Part shown: in pieces, positions 9,453 through 16,841 of the stretch
Layout: every line of letters starts with the position of its first letter
Numbering within the stretch: the first letter of the stretch is position 1
Assembly (NCBI GenBank): GCA_033762815.1
Contig: JANRLF010000006.1
Coordinates: forward strand, 186,001 to 250,000
Length of the DNA stretch: 64,000 bases
From: JANRLF01 sp033762815
Lineage (GTDB): Bacteria; Bacteroidota; Bacteroidia; Chitinophagales; CAIOSU01
Reading direction: 5' to 3'
Position numbers and translations under genes: made by a program
Notes under the pieces: model-generated
Databases searched by the model: none
The model's input: only the letters and a program-made list of their open reading frames with translations
What the model was told of the DNA's origin: nothing

Positions 9453-10328
9453 ATGCAACAAGCAATTACCAAAGCAGTGATACCCGCAGCAGGACTGGGC
9501 ACCCGCTTGCTGCCAGCTACCAAAGCGCAGCCCAAGGAAATGCTGGTAGTGATTGACAAGCCGGTGATACAATACGTGGTGGAAGAGGCCGTCCAATCGG
9601 GCATCACGGATATCGCCATTATCATTTCCGATGGCAAGGAGGTGCTGCGCGAGCATTTTACCCCCGATATAGCCTTGGAGCAACTCCTAGAGCAAAAGGG
9701 CAAAACCGTTGAATTGGAGGCCATCAGGGCCTTGAACCACTTGGCCAACATTCAATACATCTACCAGCATGAGCAAAAGGGCTTGGGAGATGCCATCCTA
9801 TGCGCGGAGGATTTCATCGGAAAAGCTCCCTTTGCCGTTTTGCTGGGCGATACCATCATCGAATCGAAAGTACCGCTTACCTTGGAGCTGGCAAGGGTGT
9901 ACGCCCAACATGGCAGTAGTACGGTATCCTTGCAGCGGGTGCCCATGGATATAGCGCACCGTTATGGGGTATTTGTTGGCCAGCAAATGGGCGGGGGCCT
10001 CTACCAAGCCATCGCTTTGGTGGAAAAGCCGCCTAAGGGCCAAAGCCCTTCCGACCTAGTATTCAGTGGCAGGTACGTGTTGACCCCCGACATCTTCCGC
10101 CACCTGCGCAATACCCCGCCCGGCGTGAACAACGAAATACAACTGACCGACGCCATGCGCCTACAAATGCAAGAAGCCCCCCTTTATGGACATGTGTTCA
10201 ATGGCCGCCGCCACGACGTGGGCAATAAACTGGACTTCATCAAAACCAACCTCCTAATGGGCCTTAACGACCCGGCAATCGGCACCGACTTAAAGGAATG
10301 GCTCAAAAGCCTCGGCATGAACCGATAA
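9453..10328 (+). CDS. galU: UTP--glucose-1-phosphate (sugar-1-phosphate) uridylyltransferase
   Basis: A 291-residue bacterial GalU-type nucleotidyltransferase. The signature loop is AVIPAAGLGTRLLPATKAQPKEM, followed by IDKPVIQYVVEEAVQSGI, the metal/uridine region LLGDTII, and the late VFNGRRHDVGNKLDFIKTN motif. It normally makes UDP-glucose from glucose 1-phosphate and UTP in the cytoplasm. Only 2 bp separate it from the glucuronokinase-like gene, so the pair is almost certainly co-transcribed. It may therefore act (also) on glucuronate 1-phosphate, as plant UDP-sugar pyrophosphorylase does; that specificity is inference. Confidence 0.9.
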   Translation: MQQAITKAVIPAAGLGTRLLPATKAQPKEMLVVIDKPVIQYVVEEAVQSGITDIAIIISDGKEVLREHFTPDIALEQLLEQKGKTVELEAIRALNHLANIQYIYQHEQKGLGDAILCAEDFIGKAPFAVLLGDTIIESKVPLTLELARVYAQHGSSTVSLQRVPMDIAHRYGVFVGQQMGGGLYQAIALVEKPPKGQSPSDLVFSGRYVLTPDIFRHLRNTPPGVNNEIQLTDAMRLQMQEAPLYGHVFNGRRHDVGNKLDFIKTNLLMGLNDPAIGTDLKEWLKSLGMNR

Positions 10329-10393
10329 ACCATTTATTTGACTATCAATTGATTATATAAATTTGGTGTGTTTTATAAGGTAGCATGTAAAGG

Positions 10394-10442
10394 GATTTAC
10401 GATTGACGATTTACGATTGACGATTTACGATTGACGATTTAC
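10394..10442. repeat. Tandem repeat, 14-bp unit
   Basis: Alternating 7-mers gatttac and gattgac run for three and a half 14-bp units, ending in gatttac and then aattg. It opens the gene-free repeat block after galU. The same gatttac/aattg words recur at 10731-10749. Confidence 0.9.
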
Positions 10443-10730
10443 AATTGAATTCTAAACAATTTCCAAGTTTCCAAATTTCCAAATTCATTGAAGCATCTCG
10501 CTTACTAGTATCTTAAAAACACCGTTTCGGTAGTATTTCAGTGGTACTTCAGTGGTGTTTCGGTAGTACTTCAGTATAGTTTCAGTAGTATTTCGGTGAT
10601 ACTTCAGTAGGTGTTCAGTGATGTTTCGGTTTTTATTAATTTGTTGATTATCTGTAGTTTATGTAAAAATGAGTGTGTTTTTCGTTTTTTTTAGAGGGAT
10701 TTACGCCTGCCGCTAATTGCGGGGATTTCA
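10436..10730. repeat. Long composite repeat, copy A
   Basis: About 295 bp that recur, diverged, immediately downstream as copy B. In order it contains gatttacaattg, a tttccaaa-rich stretch with attcattgaa, a catct..ctactag word, an 11-bp repeat array (10525-10630), an AT-rich stretch containing tgtaaaaatgagtgtgtttt, tagaggg, and an attgcggggatt end. No coding frame of any length is supported. The two copies follow each other directly. Confidence 0.8.
10525..10630. repeat. 11-bp repeat array 1
   Basis: About nine and a half imperfect 11-bp units of the form [T/C]TTC[A/G]GT[A/G]GT[A/G] (for example TTTCGGTAGTA, TTTCAGTGGTA, CTTCAGTGGTG), with one or two units gaining or losing a base. The period is close to one DNA helical turn. 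The same position of copy B holds an array of a related but different unit. Confidence 0.9.
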
Positions 10731-11094
10731 GATTTACAATTTACAATTGCAGATAAAAAACCATTCTCAATTTTCAAATCACCAAATTTCCAAATTCATT
10801 GAACCATCTGCTACTAGCCTCTAAAAAAGTCGTTTCGCAGGTATTTCGCGGGTACTTCAAGGGGTGTTCAAGGGTACTTCAAGGGTATCTCGCAGGTGCT
10901 TCAAGGGGTGTTCAAGGGTACTTCGCAGGTACTTCAATTCTCATTATTTTCTTGATTACCAATTGTTTGTGTAAAAATGAGTGTGTTTTTTTGTTTTTTC
11001 TTCATTCGTAGAGGGTAGAATGTAGAAAGTAGAACGACATTTTTTCAGTTCTTCTCCCTAAGAGAGGAGCCCCTCTTATTGCGGGGATTGCAGC
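10731..11094. repeat. Long composite repeat, copy B
   Basis: This is the second copy of the unit at 10436-10730, in the same orientation and order: gatttacaat/ttacaattg, ccaaatttccaaattcattgaa, catctgctactag, an 11-bp array, tgtaaaaatgagtgtgtttt, tagaggg and attgcggggatt. It carries extra sequence (a tagaatgtagaaagtagaa stretch) between tagaggg and the end. A third, partial copy of only the tttccaaa part follows at about 11147-11190. Confidence 0.8.
10833..10936. repeat. 11-bp repeat array 2
   Basis: About nine and a half 11-bp units of the form [T/C]TTC[A/G][C/A][A/G]GGT[A/G] (for example TTTCGCAGGTA, CTTCAAGGGTA, TCTCGCAGGTG). It occupies the same place in copy B as array 1 does in copy A, with the same number of units but a shifted consensus. 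Confidence 0.9.
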
Positions 11095-11146
11095 CTTATA
11101 AAATGCTACTCAACCTTTAAGAATGTAATACGCTCACATCCCCCAT

Positions 11147-11229
11147 TTAACACCCAAATTTCCAAATCACCAAATTTCCAAATCAATCAGCACATTAGCA
11201 CATTAGCACACCAGCACATTATCATAATG
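11147..11229. repeat. tttccaaa / agcacatt short repeats
   Basis: Two caaatttccaaatca units followed by four 8-bp units agcacatt, agcacatt, agcacacc and agcacatt. This is typical low-complexity intergenic sequence. From here to 11496 I see no gene: there is one 12-codon open frame near 11332 and a small gcac-tta-gtgc palindrome near 11234, neither convincing. Confidence 0.8.
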
Positions 11230-11496
11230 GTAAGCACTTAGTGCGAATATTCCAAATCAAAAAATTGGTAAATGGGTGGGTGTTCAATGACGGGTTAGGG
11301 TATTTAGAAACCCGAAAAGTGGAGACGCCAGTATGGCTTGGGTGAGTGTGCAGGACACGGGCTGGAAATAAAACCTAAGGCGGAACAGTCTGTAACAATT
11401 GTTTGCTGATGGCCTATTGATAATGCAATTATGTACATCAATTAGCTTATTATTACTAAGTAAAACCTAACTTAACACTATTCAATTAGACTATAC

Positions 11497-11949
11497 ATGT
11501 ATTCAGTGAAATCATATGGTGTCGTAACAAGACTATACTTTCTCTTAGTCATGATGGTTTTTATGGGCTGTAAAAAGGATAATGACACTCCTTTAGTTGC
11601 CATAATGTGTACTGGGAACTACGCAGTGACCGATACTGTCATTTCCATATACGCACATCCTTATGGAGGTGGGGGTTATATTGATACATTTTATAGAAAC
11701 TACAATATGTTTATCGCACCGCTTAGCAATAAGTCTGACTCTATTTTTATAGAAAACTTCGATAATACCGGAGAATCAGTAGTAGGCCTTGCCGCCGATA
11801 CCACTATATTTGTCGATTTCACATCCATTTATGATTTGCTCCTGCCCAGGTTGAATCGCAACGGTGACACGATAAACATTCAATTGTCTTACAGTCACCA
11901 TGGCATCTATTCCAAGTATGTAGTTGGAAAAGCAGTTAAGATGTACTAA
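11497..11949 (+). CDS. Hypothetical lipoprotein
   Basis: A 150-residue predicted lipoprotein. The hydrophobic segment LYFLLVMMVF ends in a lipobox MGC (lipidated Cys near residue 25), followed by KKDNDTP. The mature part is rich in Asp, Thr, Tyr and beta-prone strands (GNYAVTDTVISIYAH, NMFIAPLSN), suggesting a small beta-sandwich. I recognise no family. It is a single-gene unit inside the repeat-rich accessory block and is followed by its own hairpin terminator at 11961. It is AT-richer and less codon-biased than neighbouring housekeeping genes, which would fit an acquired gene. Confidence 0.65.
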   Translation: MYSVKSYGVVTRLYFLLVMMVFMGCKKDNDTPLVAIMCTGNYAVTDTVISIYAHPYGGGGYIDTFYRNYNMFIAPLSNKSDSIFIENFDNTGESVVGLAADTTIFVDFTSIYDLLLPRLNRNGDTINIQLSYSHHGIYSKYVVGKAVKMY

Positions 11950-11960
11950 CCATAAATCCC

Positions 11961-12002
11961 AGCCGTTTCGGATTCGGAAATCCGAAACAGCTTTGTTTTT
12001 TT
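11961..12002 (+). terminator. Rho-independent terminator
   Basis: A perfect 10-bp stem GTTTCGGATT / AATCCGAAAC with a 4-nt loop, extended outwards by AGC/GCT, followed by ctttgttttttt. It ends the transcript of the lipoprotein at 11497. Confidence 0.85.
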
Positions 12003-12009
12003 CCGTTTT

Positions 12010-12049
12010 CATACTGTCTTGCCTTAGGCTAGATCAGCATCTCCCACCA
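12010..12049. repeat. Partial copy of dispersed repeat R
   Basis: About 40 bp (catactgtcttgcc, ttaggctagatcagcatctc, ccacca) matching the first part of the repeats at 12178 and 14384. It breaks off afterwards. Confidence 0.8.
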
Positions 12050-12133
12050 CATATATCAGCTATCGCAACACCAATGATGCAAGCCATCAAGCATAGGCGT
12101 TGCAATGTGTCCATCAACTGGTACCCATGTTCT

Positions 12134-12170
12134 CGACAAGAGGTGCCGAAACAAGTTCGGCACGACGGTG
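12134..12170. repeat. Hairpin repeat (stem GTGCCGAA/TTCGGCAC)
   Basis: gacaagag, then an 8-bp perfect stem GTGCCGAA (12143-12150), loop acaag, TTCGGCAC (12156-12163), then gacgg. The same frame with a different but still fully paired stem occurs at 14511-14543. Confidence 0.8.
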
Positions 12171-12177
12171 TTTCCAT

Positions 12178-12315
12178 CGTCATGCTGTCTTGCCTAAGGC
12201 TAGATCAGCATCTCCCACCATGCATTTGGTCATTGCTATGTACAGAGAACTGCACATAAGGTCTTGGGCATTACAGTTTGCCTATAAGGCGGCACGATGC
12301 GCACGACAAGAGGTC
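12178..12315. repeat. Dispersed repeat R, copy upstream of the caspase-like/FISUMP gene
   Basis: About 138 bp nearly identical to 14384-14522, in direct orientation, with cgtcatgctgtcttgcc, then a catgcatttggtcattgct block, cataaggtcttgggcatt and a ggcggcacgatgcgcacgac end. Its first 32 bp fold as an imperfect hairpin (ATGCTG..CAGCAT outer stem). The stretch 12316-12448 after it has no gene and holds the promoter of the next gene. Confidence 0.85.
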
Positions 12316-12427
12316 CCGTCTAGCCTTCAGCCTATATAATCGATTTTTTCCAGCAATGCATACATCATTGGGAATGAACTTCAAATAATATTGGCTTCCC
12401 TGCACTGCATCATTCCAAAAGGATAGT

Positions 12428-12435
12428 TATATTTA
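12428..12435 (+). promoter_or_regulatory. Candidate -7 element TATATTTA
   Basis: A near match to TAnnTTTG, 13 nt before the ATG at 12449. The -33 side is not clear. Confidence 0.3.
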
Positions 12436-12448
12436 CCAAAAAAGACCT

Positions 12449-14215
12449 ATGCGTTATACCCTGTTAGTTTTGGCCTTGCTGGCAATTGGGCTGGTATCGT
12501 GTAAAGAGGATAGTAATAATACCAGTAACGAAAAGGCGGAAAAGCTGTTTCGTGTTACCAATGTTTTGGAGATGGCCAATGAGAAATTTCTGGAGTTCGG
12601 GGCCAATAAAACGGACAGGTCGCCTGCGGAAGCACTGGTACAGACCGGTGAATGGCTTGCCATGCAAACCAATGACGTAGCCAGCGTAGAAATATTAGAC
12701 AGTACCTATCTGCTCATAAAAACGGTGGACAATATTTTCACAGGTTTCAGCTATGTGCTGGAGGGCAGCGATGGGCTGAGCGTTTACCGTGGGGGCGGCA
12801 AAAGTGGCAGCGGCCTCTCAGGCTTCATGGGCAGTGGCGACTGTAGCAACAAAATGAGCAACAAAAAGGTGCTGATATATGCCGCGGCGCACGATGAGTT
12901 TTATTCCTATGGTGAAATGGACGCCATTGCTGCAAGGCTTACCAATGCAGGCAAGGGCTTGGAGGTGACGGTGCTGAAAAACGAAGCTTGTACACCGGAA
13001 GCGGTAAAAACCTTCAAAGATTTTGGCTTGGTGATTATTGATACCCATGGCTATCCGGAATCATTTATGACCGGGCTGAAGGTGTCTTTCCCAAACAAGG
13101 CCAGTAAGCCAAAGGATGCCGAGGCCATGGCAGAGGCATTTGCCGACCAAATAGGGGACGATAGGGTGGATTTGATATTGGAAGGCAAACTGATGTGCAA
13201 ATGGCTGGTGACGGTAAAAGCCAACCAGGCCAACTGGACCACGCAGGTGAGTACCGGATATAAATACCCCATATTTTTGACCTCTTCCTATATCAATGAC
13301 ATTGGTGACCTTTCCGGCACCATTGTGTTTGGCAATATGTGCTATAGCGGTTATGGCGTTACCACCCCTGACGGCAGTACCGGTATCCGCACGGCCATCA
13401 TGGCGCGCAATCCCATCAGCTATTATGGCTATACTTACAGCAACAACACATCTACCGAGGTATCCAATTATTTCGCCAAACGAATGGAAGATACTTTGAT
13501 ACAGCGGATGATTATAAATGGCGATAGCACCAAAATTGTACATTTCCGTGCCGATAACACTACGGAGTTTATTGACACATTCCATAGCAATCCGCCGCTT
13601 TACTTCAAGCATTATGGCAACGACACCTATTGCTATGGTTGTGGCGGCAGCTTTACCGATGCTCGCGACGGACAAACCTACCGTACCGTATGTATTGGCA
13701 ACAAAGTATGGATGGCGGACAACCTGAATTACGATGCACCGCTCAGTGAATGTTATGACGGTGATGGTGCCAATTGTACCCTATATGGCAGGCTTTATGA
13801 CTGGGCCACGGTAATGGCCGGGCAGCAGGGCAGCTATGCCAACCCCAGCGGTGTGCGCGGCGTTTGCCCAACCGGATGGCACCTGCCCAGCGAAAGTGAA
13901 TGGCAGGTAATGCTGTATAATTTTGGTGCGGACAGCGTAGCTGGTGGTGCGCTAAAAGAGATTTCTGGCTGGGATGCGCCCAATATTGGGGCTACGAACA
14001 GCTCCGGTTTTAATGCCAAGCCCGCAGGGGAATACCTGGGCGGCAGCTTCGGCTATACGTACAAGGGTACCCAAGCCCTTTGGTGGACGGCTACGCCAAG
14101 CGCCAACTCGTCCTCCTCAGCAATTGGCGTGGGCCTTACCAATACCAACGCCTCGGCTATAAGGTACGGAAAACAGAAAACAGAAAAGCTATCCTGTAGG
14201 TGCGTACAGGATTGA
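12449..14215 (+). CDS. Lipoprotein: caspase-like (clan CD) domain fused to FISUMP domain
   Basis: A 588-residue lipoprotein with lipobox LVSC (Cys18). Residues about 135-310 look like a caspase/clostripain-type fold: KKVLIYAAAHDE strand, LVIIDTHGYPE with candidate catalytic His200, and GTIVFGNMCYSGYG with candidate catalytic Cys298. A Cys-rich linker (TYCYGCGGSF) leads to residues 408-588, a Fibrobacter succinogenes major paralogous (FISUMP) domain: YRTVCIGNKVWMADNLNY, YGRLYDWATVM, CPTGWHLPSESEW, LWWTATPS and a final SCRCVQD. The first domain is a His/Cys dyad candidate rather than a proven peptidase. The gene stands alone between direct copies of repeat R. Confidence 0.8.
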   Translation: MRYTLLVLALLAIGLVSCKEDSNNTSNEKAEKLFRVTNVLEMANEKFLEFGANKTDRSPAEALVQTGEWLAMQTNDVASVEILDSTYLLIKTVDNIFTGFSYVLEGSDGLSVYRGGGKSGSGLSGFMGSGDCSNKMSNKKVLIYAAAHDEFYSYGEMDAIAARLTNAGKGLEVTVLKNEACTPEAVKTFKDFGLVIIDTHGYPESFMTGLKVSFPNKASKPKDAEAMAEAFADQIGDDRVDLILEGKLMCKWLVTVKANQANWTTQVSTGYKYPIFLTSSYINDIGDLSGTIVFGNMCYSGYGVTTPDGSTGIRTAIMARNPISYYGYTYSNNTSTEVSNYFAKRMEDTLIQRMIINGDSTKIVHFRADNTTEFIDTFHSNPPLYFKHYGNDTYCYGCGGSFTDARDGQTYRTVCIGNKVWMADNLNYDAPLSECYDGDGANCTLYGRLYDWATVMAGQQGSYANPSGVRGVCPTGWHLPSESEWQVMLYNFGADSVAGGALKEISGWDAPNIGATNSSGFNAKPAGEYLGGSFGYTYKGTQALWWTATPSANSSSSAIGVGLTNTNASAIRYGKQKTEKLSCRCVQD

Positions 14216-14383
14216 GAACTTGCGCTATACTGTTCATTCATCAAATATATTAGCACCCCAACGTTGTGCGTATATTAGCGCAGCGTATCTACGTGCAAGC
14301 TGTTAGGTAGCTTATAGCTACCATGCCCCCAAGGGCATACCTACCACTGAGCCAAATGTACCACTGCAAGCAAACTTCCCCAT
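14216..14383. other. Gene-free stretch with two small palindromes
   Basis: There is no coding sequence between the FISUMP gene and repeat R. It holds GGTAGCT-tat-AGCTACC at 14306-14322 followed directly by ATGCCC-ccaa-GGGCAT. Neither has a T-run, so a terminator role is doubtful. Confidence 0.5.
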
Positions 14384-14522
14384 CGTCATGCTGTCTTGCC
14401 TTAGGCTAGATTAGCATCTCCTACCATGCATTTGGTCATTGCTGTGAACAGTGAACTGGCCATAAGGTCTTGGGCATTACAGTTTGCCTATAAGGCGGCA
14501 CGATGCGCACGACAAGAGGTCC
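14384..14522. repeat. Dispersed repeat R, copy downstream of the caspase-like/FISUMP gene
   Basis: A direct-orientation copy of 12178-12315, differing at scattered bases. It continues into the hairpin at 14511-14543, a continuation that copy 12178 loses after cgacaagaggtcc. Confidence 0.85.
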
Positions 14523-14543
14523 TGAATCGAGTTCAGGACGACG
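14511..14543. repeat. Hairpin repeat (stem GTCCTGAA/TTCAGGAC)
   Basis: gacaagag, stem GTCCTGAA (14519-14526), loop tcgag, TTCAGGAC (14532-14539), then gacgg. Relative to 12134-12170, two base pairs are exchanged on both sides, so pairing is preserved. It lies just beyond the 3' end of the TPR gene at 14550. Confidence 0.8.
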
Positions 14544-14549
14544 GGTTTC

Positions 14550-15608
14550 TCAAACCTCAGCCCTTTCTTTTTTCAGGGTTTCTAAGTCGGGAAGTAGGTT
14601 TTTCTCCGTCGCAAAAGCAATGCCGCGGTCGAGTGCATCGGTGGCCGCGGGCGGGTTGCCCATAGCTTTGTAGGCCTGGGCCAGATATATATAGCATTTG
14701 CAAGCCTCCTTATGGTGGGCGGTGGCTACAGCTATGCTAAGTGCCTTTTCAAATTGTGCTATTGCCTCAGGGTAAGCCTGCATTTTTGAATATACATTGC
14801 CCATGCCCTGCAGCGCATTTATTTCGGTCAGCTTATGTTCCACGCTCTTGAGTTCCCTCAACACGGACAGATAGTGTATCAAGGCGGCGGCATCATCGCC
14901 TCTTTCAAAATAACATTGGGCCAAATAAACGAGGGAATGTAGCTCGCCTATCTTGTGCTTGAGCATTTTAAACCCCTCGATGGCCGGAAGCAGATAGTCG
15001 AGTGCCTCATCGTATTGCCCGTGCTCTATTTTCAGTCCGCCCAAGTTGCTCATTAGGTTATACTTCATCCTATCGTTGGGTGTCTGTTCGATTACCTTCA
15101 GGCCCAATAGGTAGGCTTCTTCGGCCTTTTCCAGCAATCCAAGGTTTTTATAGCAGGTCCCGATGTTATTGTAGCATACCCCCTTCTGCCACTCCGATGC
15201 CTTGCCGGGTATCTGTTCGTACAGGGCCAATGCCTTGAATGCCATTTCAAGGGCAAGTTCGTTTTGGTTAAGCGGGTTGCACACCACCCCGATACTGTCA
15301 TAGCACATGGCCTGCATCAGCTTATCATCGGTAAGCAACGACAGTTGCAGGGCCATTTGAAACTCTGCCGACGCCTCTTCGTACCGCGACTTGCGGAACA
15401 GTTGGCGACCCAAGGTGGAATGGTAATAACAGCGGCCCAGATTGCTGTCCAGCTTTTCGGCCAGCTCTTTTAAGTCATTGGCCACTGCCGTGGTGCGCTC
15501 CTCGTCGGTGTTCAGGAAAAAGGTAGCGATATCGAACAGGATGTGCATCGTTTGCGCATCGCTGGTGCTGGCATCAAGTAGTTCGTACAGTTCCTTTATA
15601 TCCCGCAC
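14550..15608 (-). CDS. Tetratricopeptide-repeat protein
   Basis: A 352-residue, all-helical protein with about seven TPR motifs. Examples are ASAEFQMALQLSLLTDD, CYNNIGTCYKNLGLLEKAEEA, LMSNLGGLKIEHGQYDEALDY, GMGNVYSKMQAYPEAIAQFEKAL and YLAQAYKAMGNPPAATDAL. It has no signal peptide or enzymatic domain. It resembles the TPR sensor halves found in front of histidine kinases or cyclases in Bacteroidota, but here no output domain follows. The start is GTG at 15608, because a TAG occurs six codons upstream and no ATG precedes residue 21. The partner is unknown. Confidence 0.75.
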   Translation of the reverse strand: MRDIKELYELLDASTSDAQTMHILFDIATFFLNTDEERTTAVANDLKELAEKLDSNLGRCYYHSTLGRQLFRKSRYEEASAEFQMALQLSLLTDDKLMQAMCYDSIGVVCNPLNQNELALEMAFKALALYEQIPGKASEWQKGVCYNNIGTCYKNLGLLEKAEEAYLLGLKVIEQTPNDRMKYNLMSNLGGLKIEHGQYDEALDYLLPAIEGFKMLKHKIGELHSLVYLAQCYFERGDDAAALIHYLSVLRELKSVEHKLTEINALQGMGNVYSKMQAYPEAIAQFEKALSIAVATAHHKEACKCYIYLAQAYKAMGNPPAATDALDRGIAFATEKNLLPDLETLKKERAEV

Positions 15609-15702
15609 GGCAACCTTGTTTTTCTATTTCCGCAATCGATTTGTTAAAGATACAAAAATTTGCATAAGAGTGTAAGGAATTGATTGCACAAGCTGCTCTC
15701 GT

Positions 15703-15776
15703 CGGATAGCAATCCGTCAAAACAGGAAATGGCGGATGCAATCCGCCGTATAACATACTCAGTAGTTGTAAACTGG
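15703..15776. repeat. Dispersed repeat Q, copy 1
   Basis: Contains cggat-agca-atccg, then gtcaaaacaggaaat, the hairpin GGCGGAT-gca-ATCCGCC at 15731-15747, and gtataacatactc. The same sequence recurs in direct orientation at 18316-18382. The copies lie on either side of the copper-type cluster at 15789-18213. Confidence 0.85.
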
Positions 15777-15788
15777 GGGCAGCAAGTG

Positions 15789-16841
15789 TCAGTCGGGATT
15801 GAAAAAACGCTCGTCATCCACAAATTCATAGTCGCTTAGTGTGTTCAAAAACGATATGATATTGTCTTTCTCCTGCTGTGTCAATTGAATGCCATTTTGC
15901 AAACTGGGGTCAAGAGTTGATGAGTGTACAATACCCGATGCATAGTGGTCAAGTACCTCTTCCAAGGTCCAAAAGCCGGCATTGTGAATATATGGAGCGG
16001 TTCGTGCCACATTGCGTAAACTGGGCACCCTAAACTTGTAGTAATCGCTAATTTGTTCCGTAATACGGCCCCTGCCTAAATCGCTGGCGGTATCAAGCCC
16101 GTTGTTCTTAAAGCTAAAATCGGAAAACAACTCTCCACTGTGGCAGCTACTACATTTCGACTTGAAAGTCTGCAAACCCTGCATCTCCGCCTCTGTTAAA
16201 GTTTGTCCTTCGTTGCGAACATATTTATCGTACTTCGAGTTTGCGGACACCATCATGGCGGTAAACTGCGACAAGGCATGCAAGAGATAAGGCGAGGTGA
16301 TGCTGTCAATACCAAAGGCTTGTTTGAAGAGCCCGCGGTAGGTACTATTGGCATTCAACTTGGCCAAAACATTCTCCAGCGTTTCGTCCATTTCCACCTC
16401 TGACTCTATAGCATTCAGTGGCACAAAATCTAAGTGATTTACCCCACCGTCCCAGAAAAAATCGGGCATAAAGGCTAGGTTTGTCAAAGACGGTGCATTT
16501 CTGATTCCTATACGATCACCAACTCCTCGGCTAAGGGGGTGCTGCCTTGAGTCGGCAAAAGCCAATGCCTGTTGGTGGCAGCTATTGCAAGAAACAGACC
16601 CATCAATGGACAAAATGCCATCATAAAACAGCTTTCTGCCCAGTTTAAATCCATCTTCCGTAATAGGGTTATTTTCAAAAGTATAGGTAGGCTGAGGAAA
16701 GTTTGATGGCACCACAAACTTGTAGGGGTTTGCCTTGCTCTCTAATGGCTCATTCTTGGCACACGATCCCAACAACAATATCATACCGGCCATGCAATAA
16801 GCAAGGCCGGTACGAATAATGTTTGAAAATGGTTTACTCAT
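15789..16841 (-). CDS. MbnH/MauG-like di-haem cytochrome c peroxidase-family lipoprotein
   Basis: A 350-residue lipoprotein with lipobox LGSC (Cys27 from the ATG at 16841). It carries two c-type haem sites, CNSCH at residues 85-89 and CSSCH at 230-234, plus LGRKLFYDGILS, RNAPSLTNLAF and FRVPSLRNVARTAPYIHNA blocks of the CcpA/MauG family. Because the upstream gene is MbnP-like, the likely role is the MbnH one: oxidising tryptophan on its partner to create a copper site. A peroxide-scavenging peroxidase is the alternative. The start overlaps the MbnP gene by 8 bp; an ATG at 16847 is equally possible. Confidence 0.85.
   Translation of the reverse strand: MSKPFSNIIRTGLAYCMAGMILLLGSCAKNEPLESKANPYKFVVPSNFPQPTYTFENNPITEDGFKLGRKLFYDGILSIDGSVSCNSCHQQALAFADSRQHPLSRGVGDRIGIRNAPSLTNLAFMPDFFWDGGVNHLDFVPLNAIESEVEMDETLENVLAKLNANSTYRGLFKQAFGIDSITSPYLLHALSQFTAMMVSANSKYDKYVRNEGQTLTEAEMQGLQTFKSKCSSCHSGELFSDFSFKNNGLDTASDLGRGRITEQISDYYKFRVPSLRNVARTAPYIHNAGFWTLEEVLDHYASGIVHSSTLDPSLQNGIQLTQQEKDNIISFLNTLSDYEFVDDERFFNPD

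Noticed and set aside
10525..10936. CRISPR-like array
   Set aside because: Units are 11 bp and contiguous, with no spacers, and no cas gene is near.
10799..11011. 70-residue open frame with 11-residue periodic peptide
   Set aside because: It is the automatic translation of the 11-bp array (33-bp triplet period); flanks are AT-rich repeat sequence and there is no upstream signal.
11290..11400. Possible gene fragment around a 12-codon frame (MAWVSVQDTGWK)
   Set aside because: Too short, no family recognised, and no continuing frame on either strand.
11924..12259. 111-residue frame on the plus strand
   Set aside because: It runs through the terminator hairpin and three repeat copies; composition is not protein-like.
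12818..13675. Minus-strand frames inside the FISUMP/caspase-like gene
   Set aside because: Antisense shadows of a clearly coding plus-strand gene.
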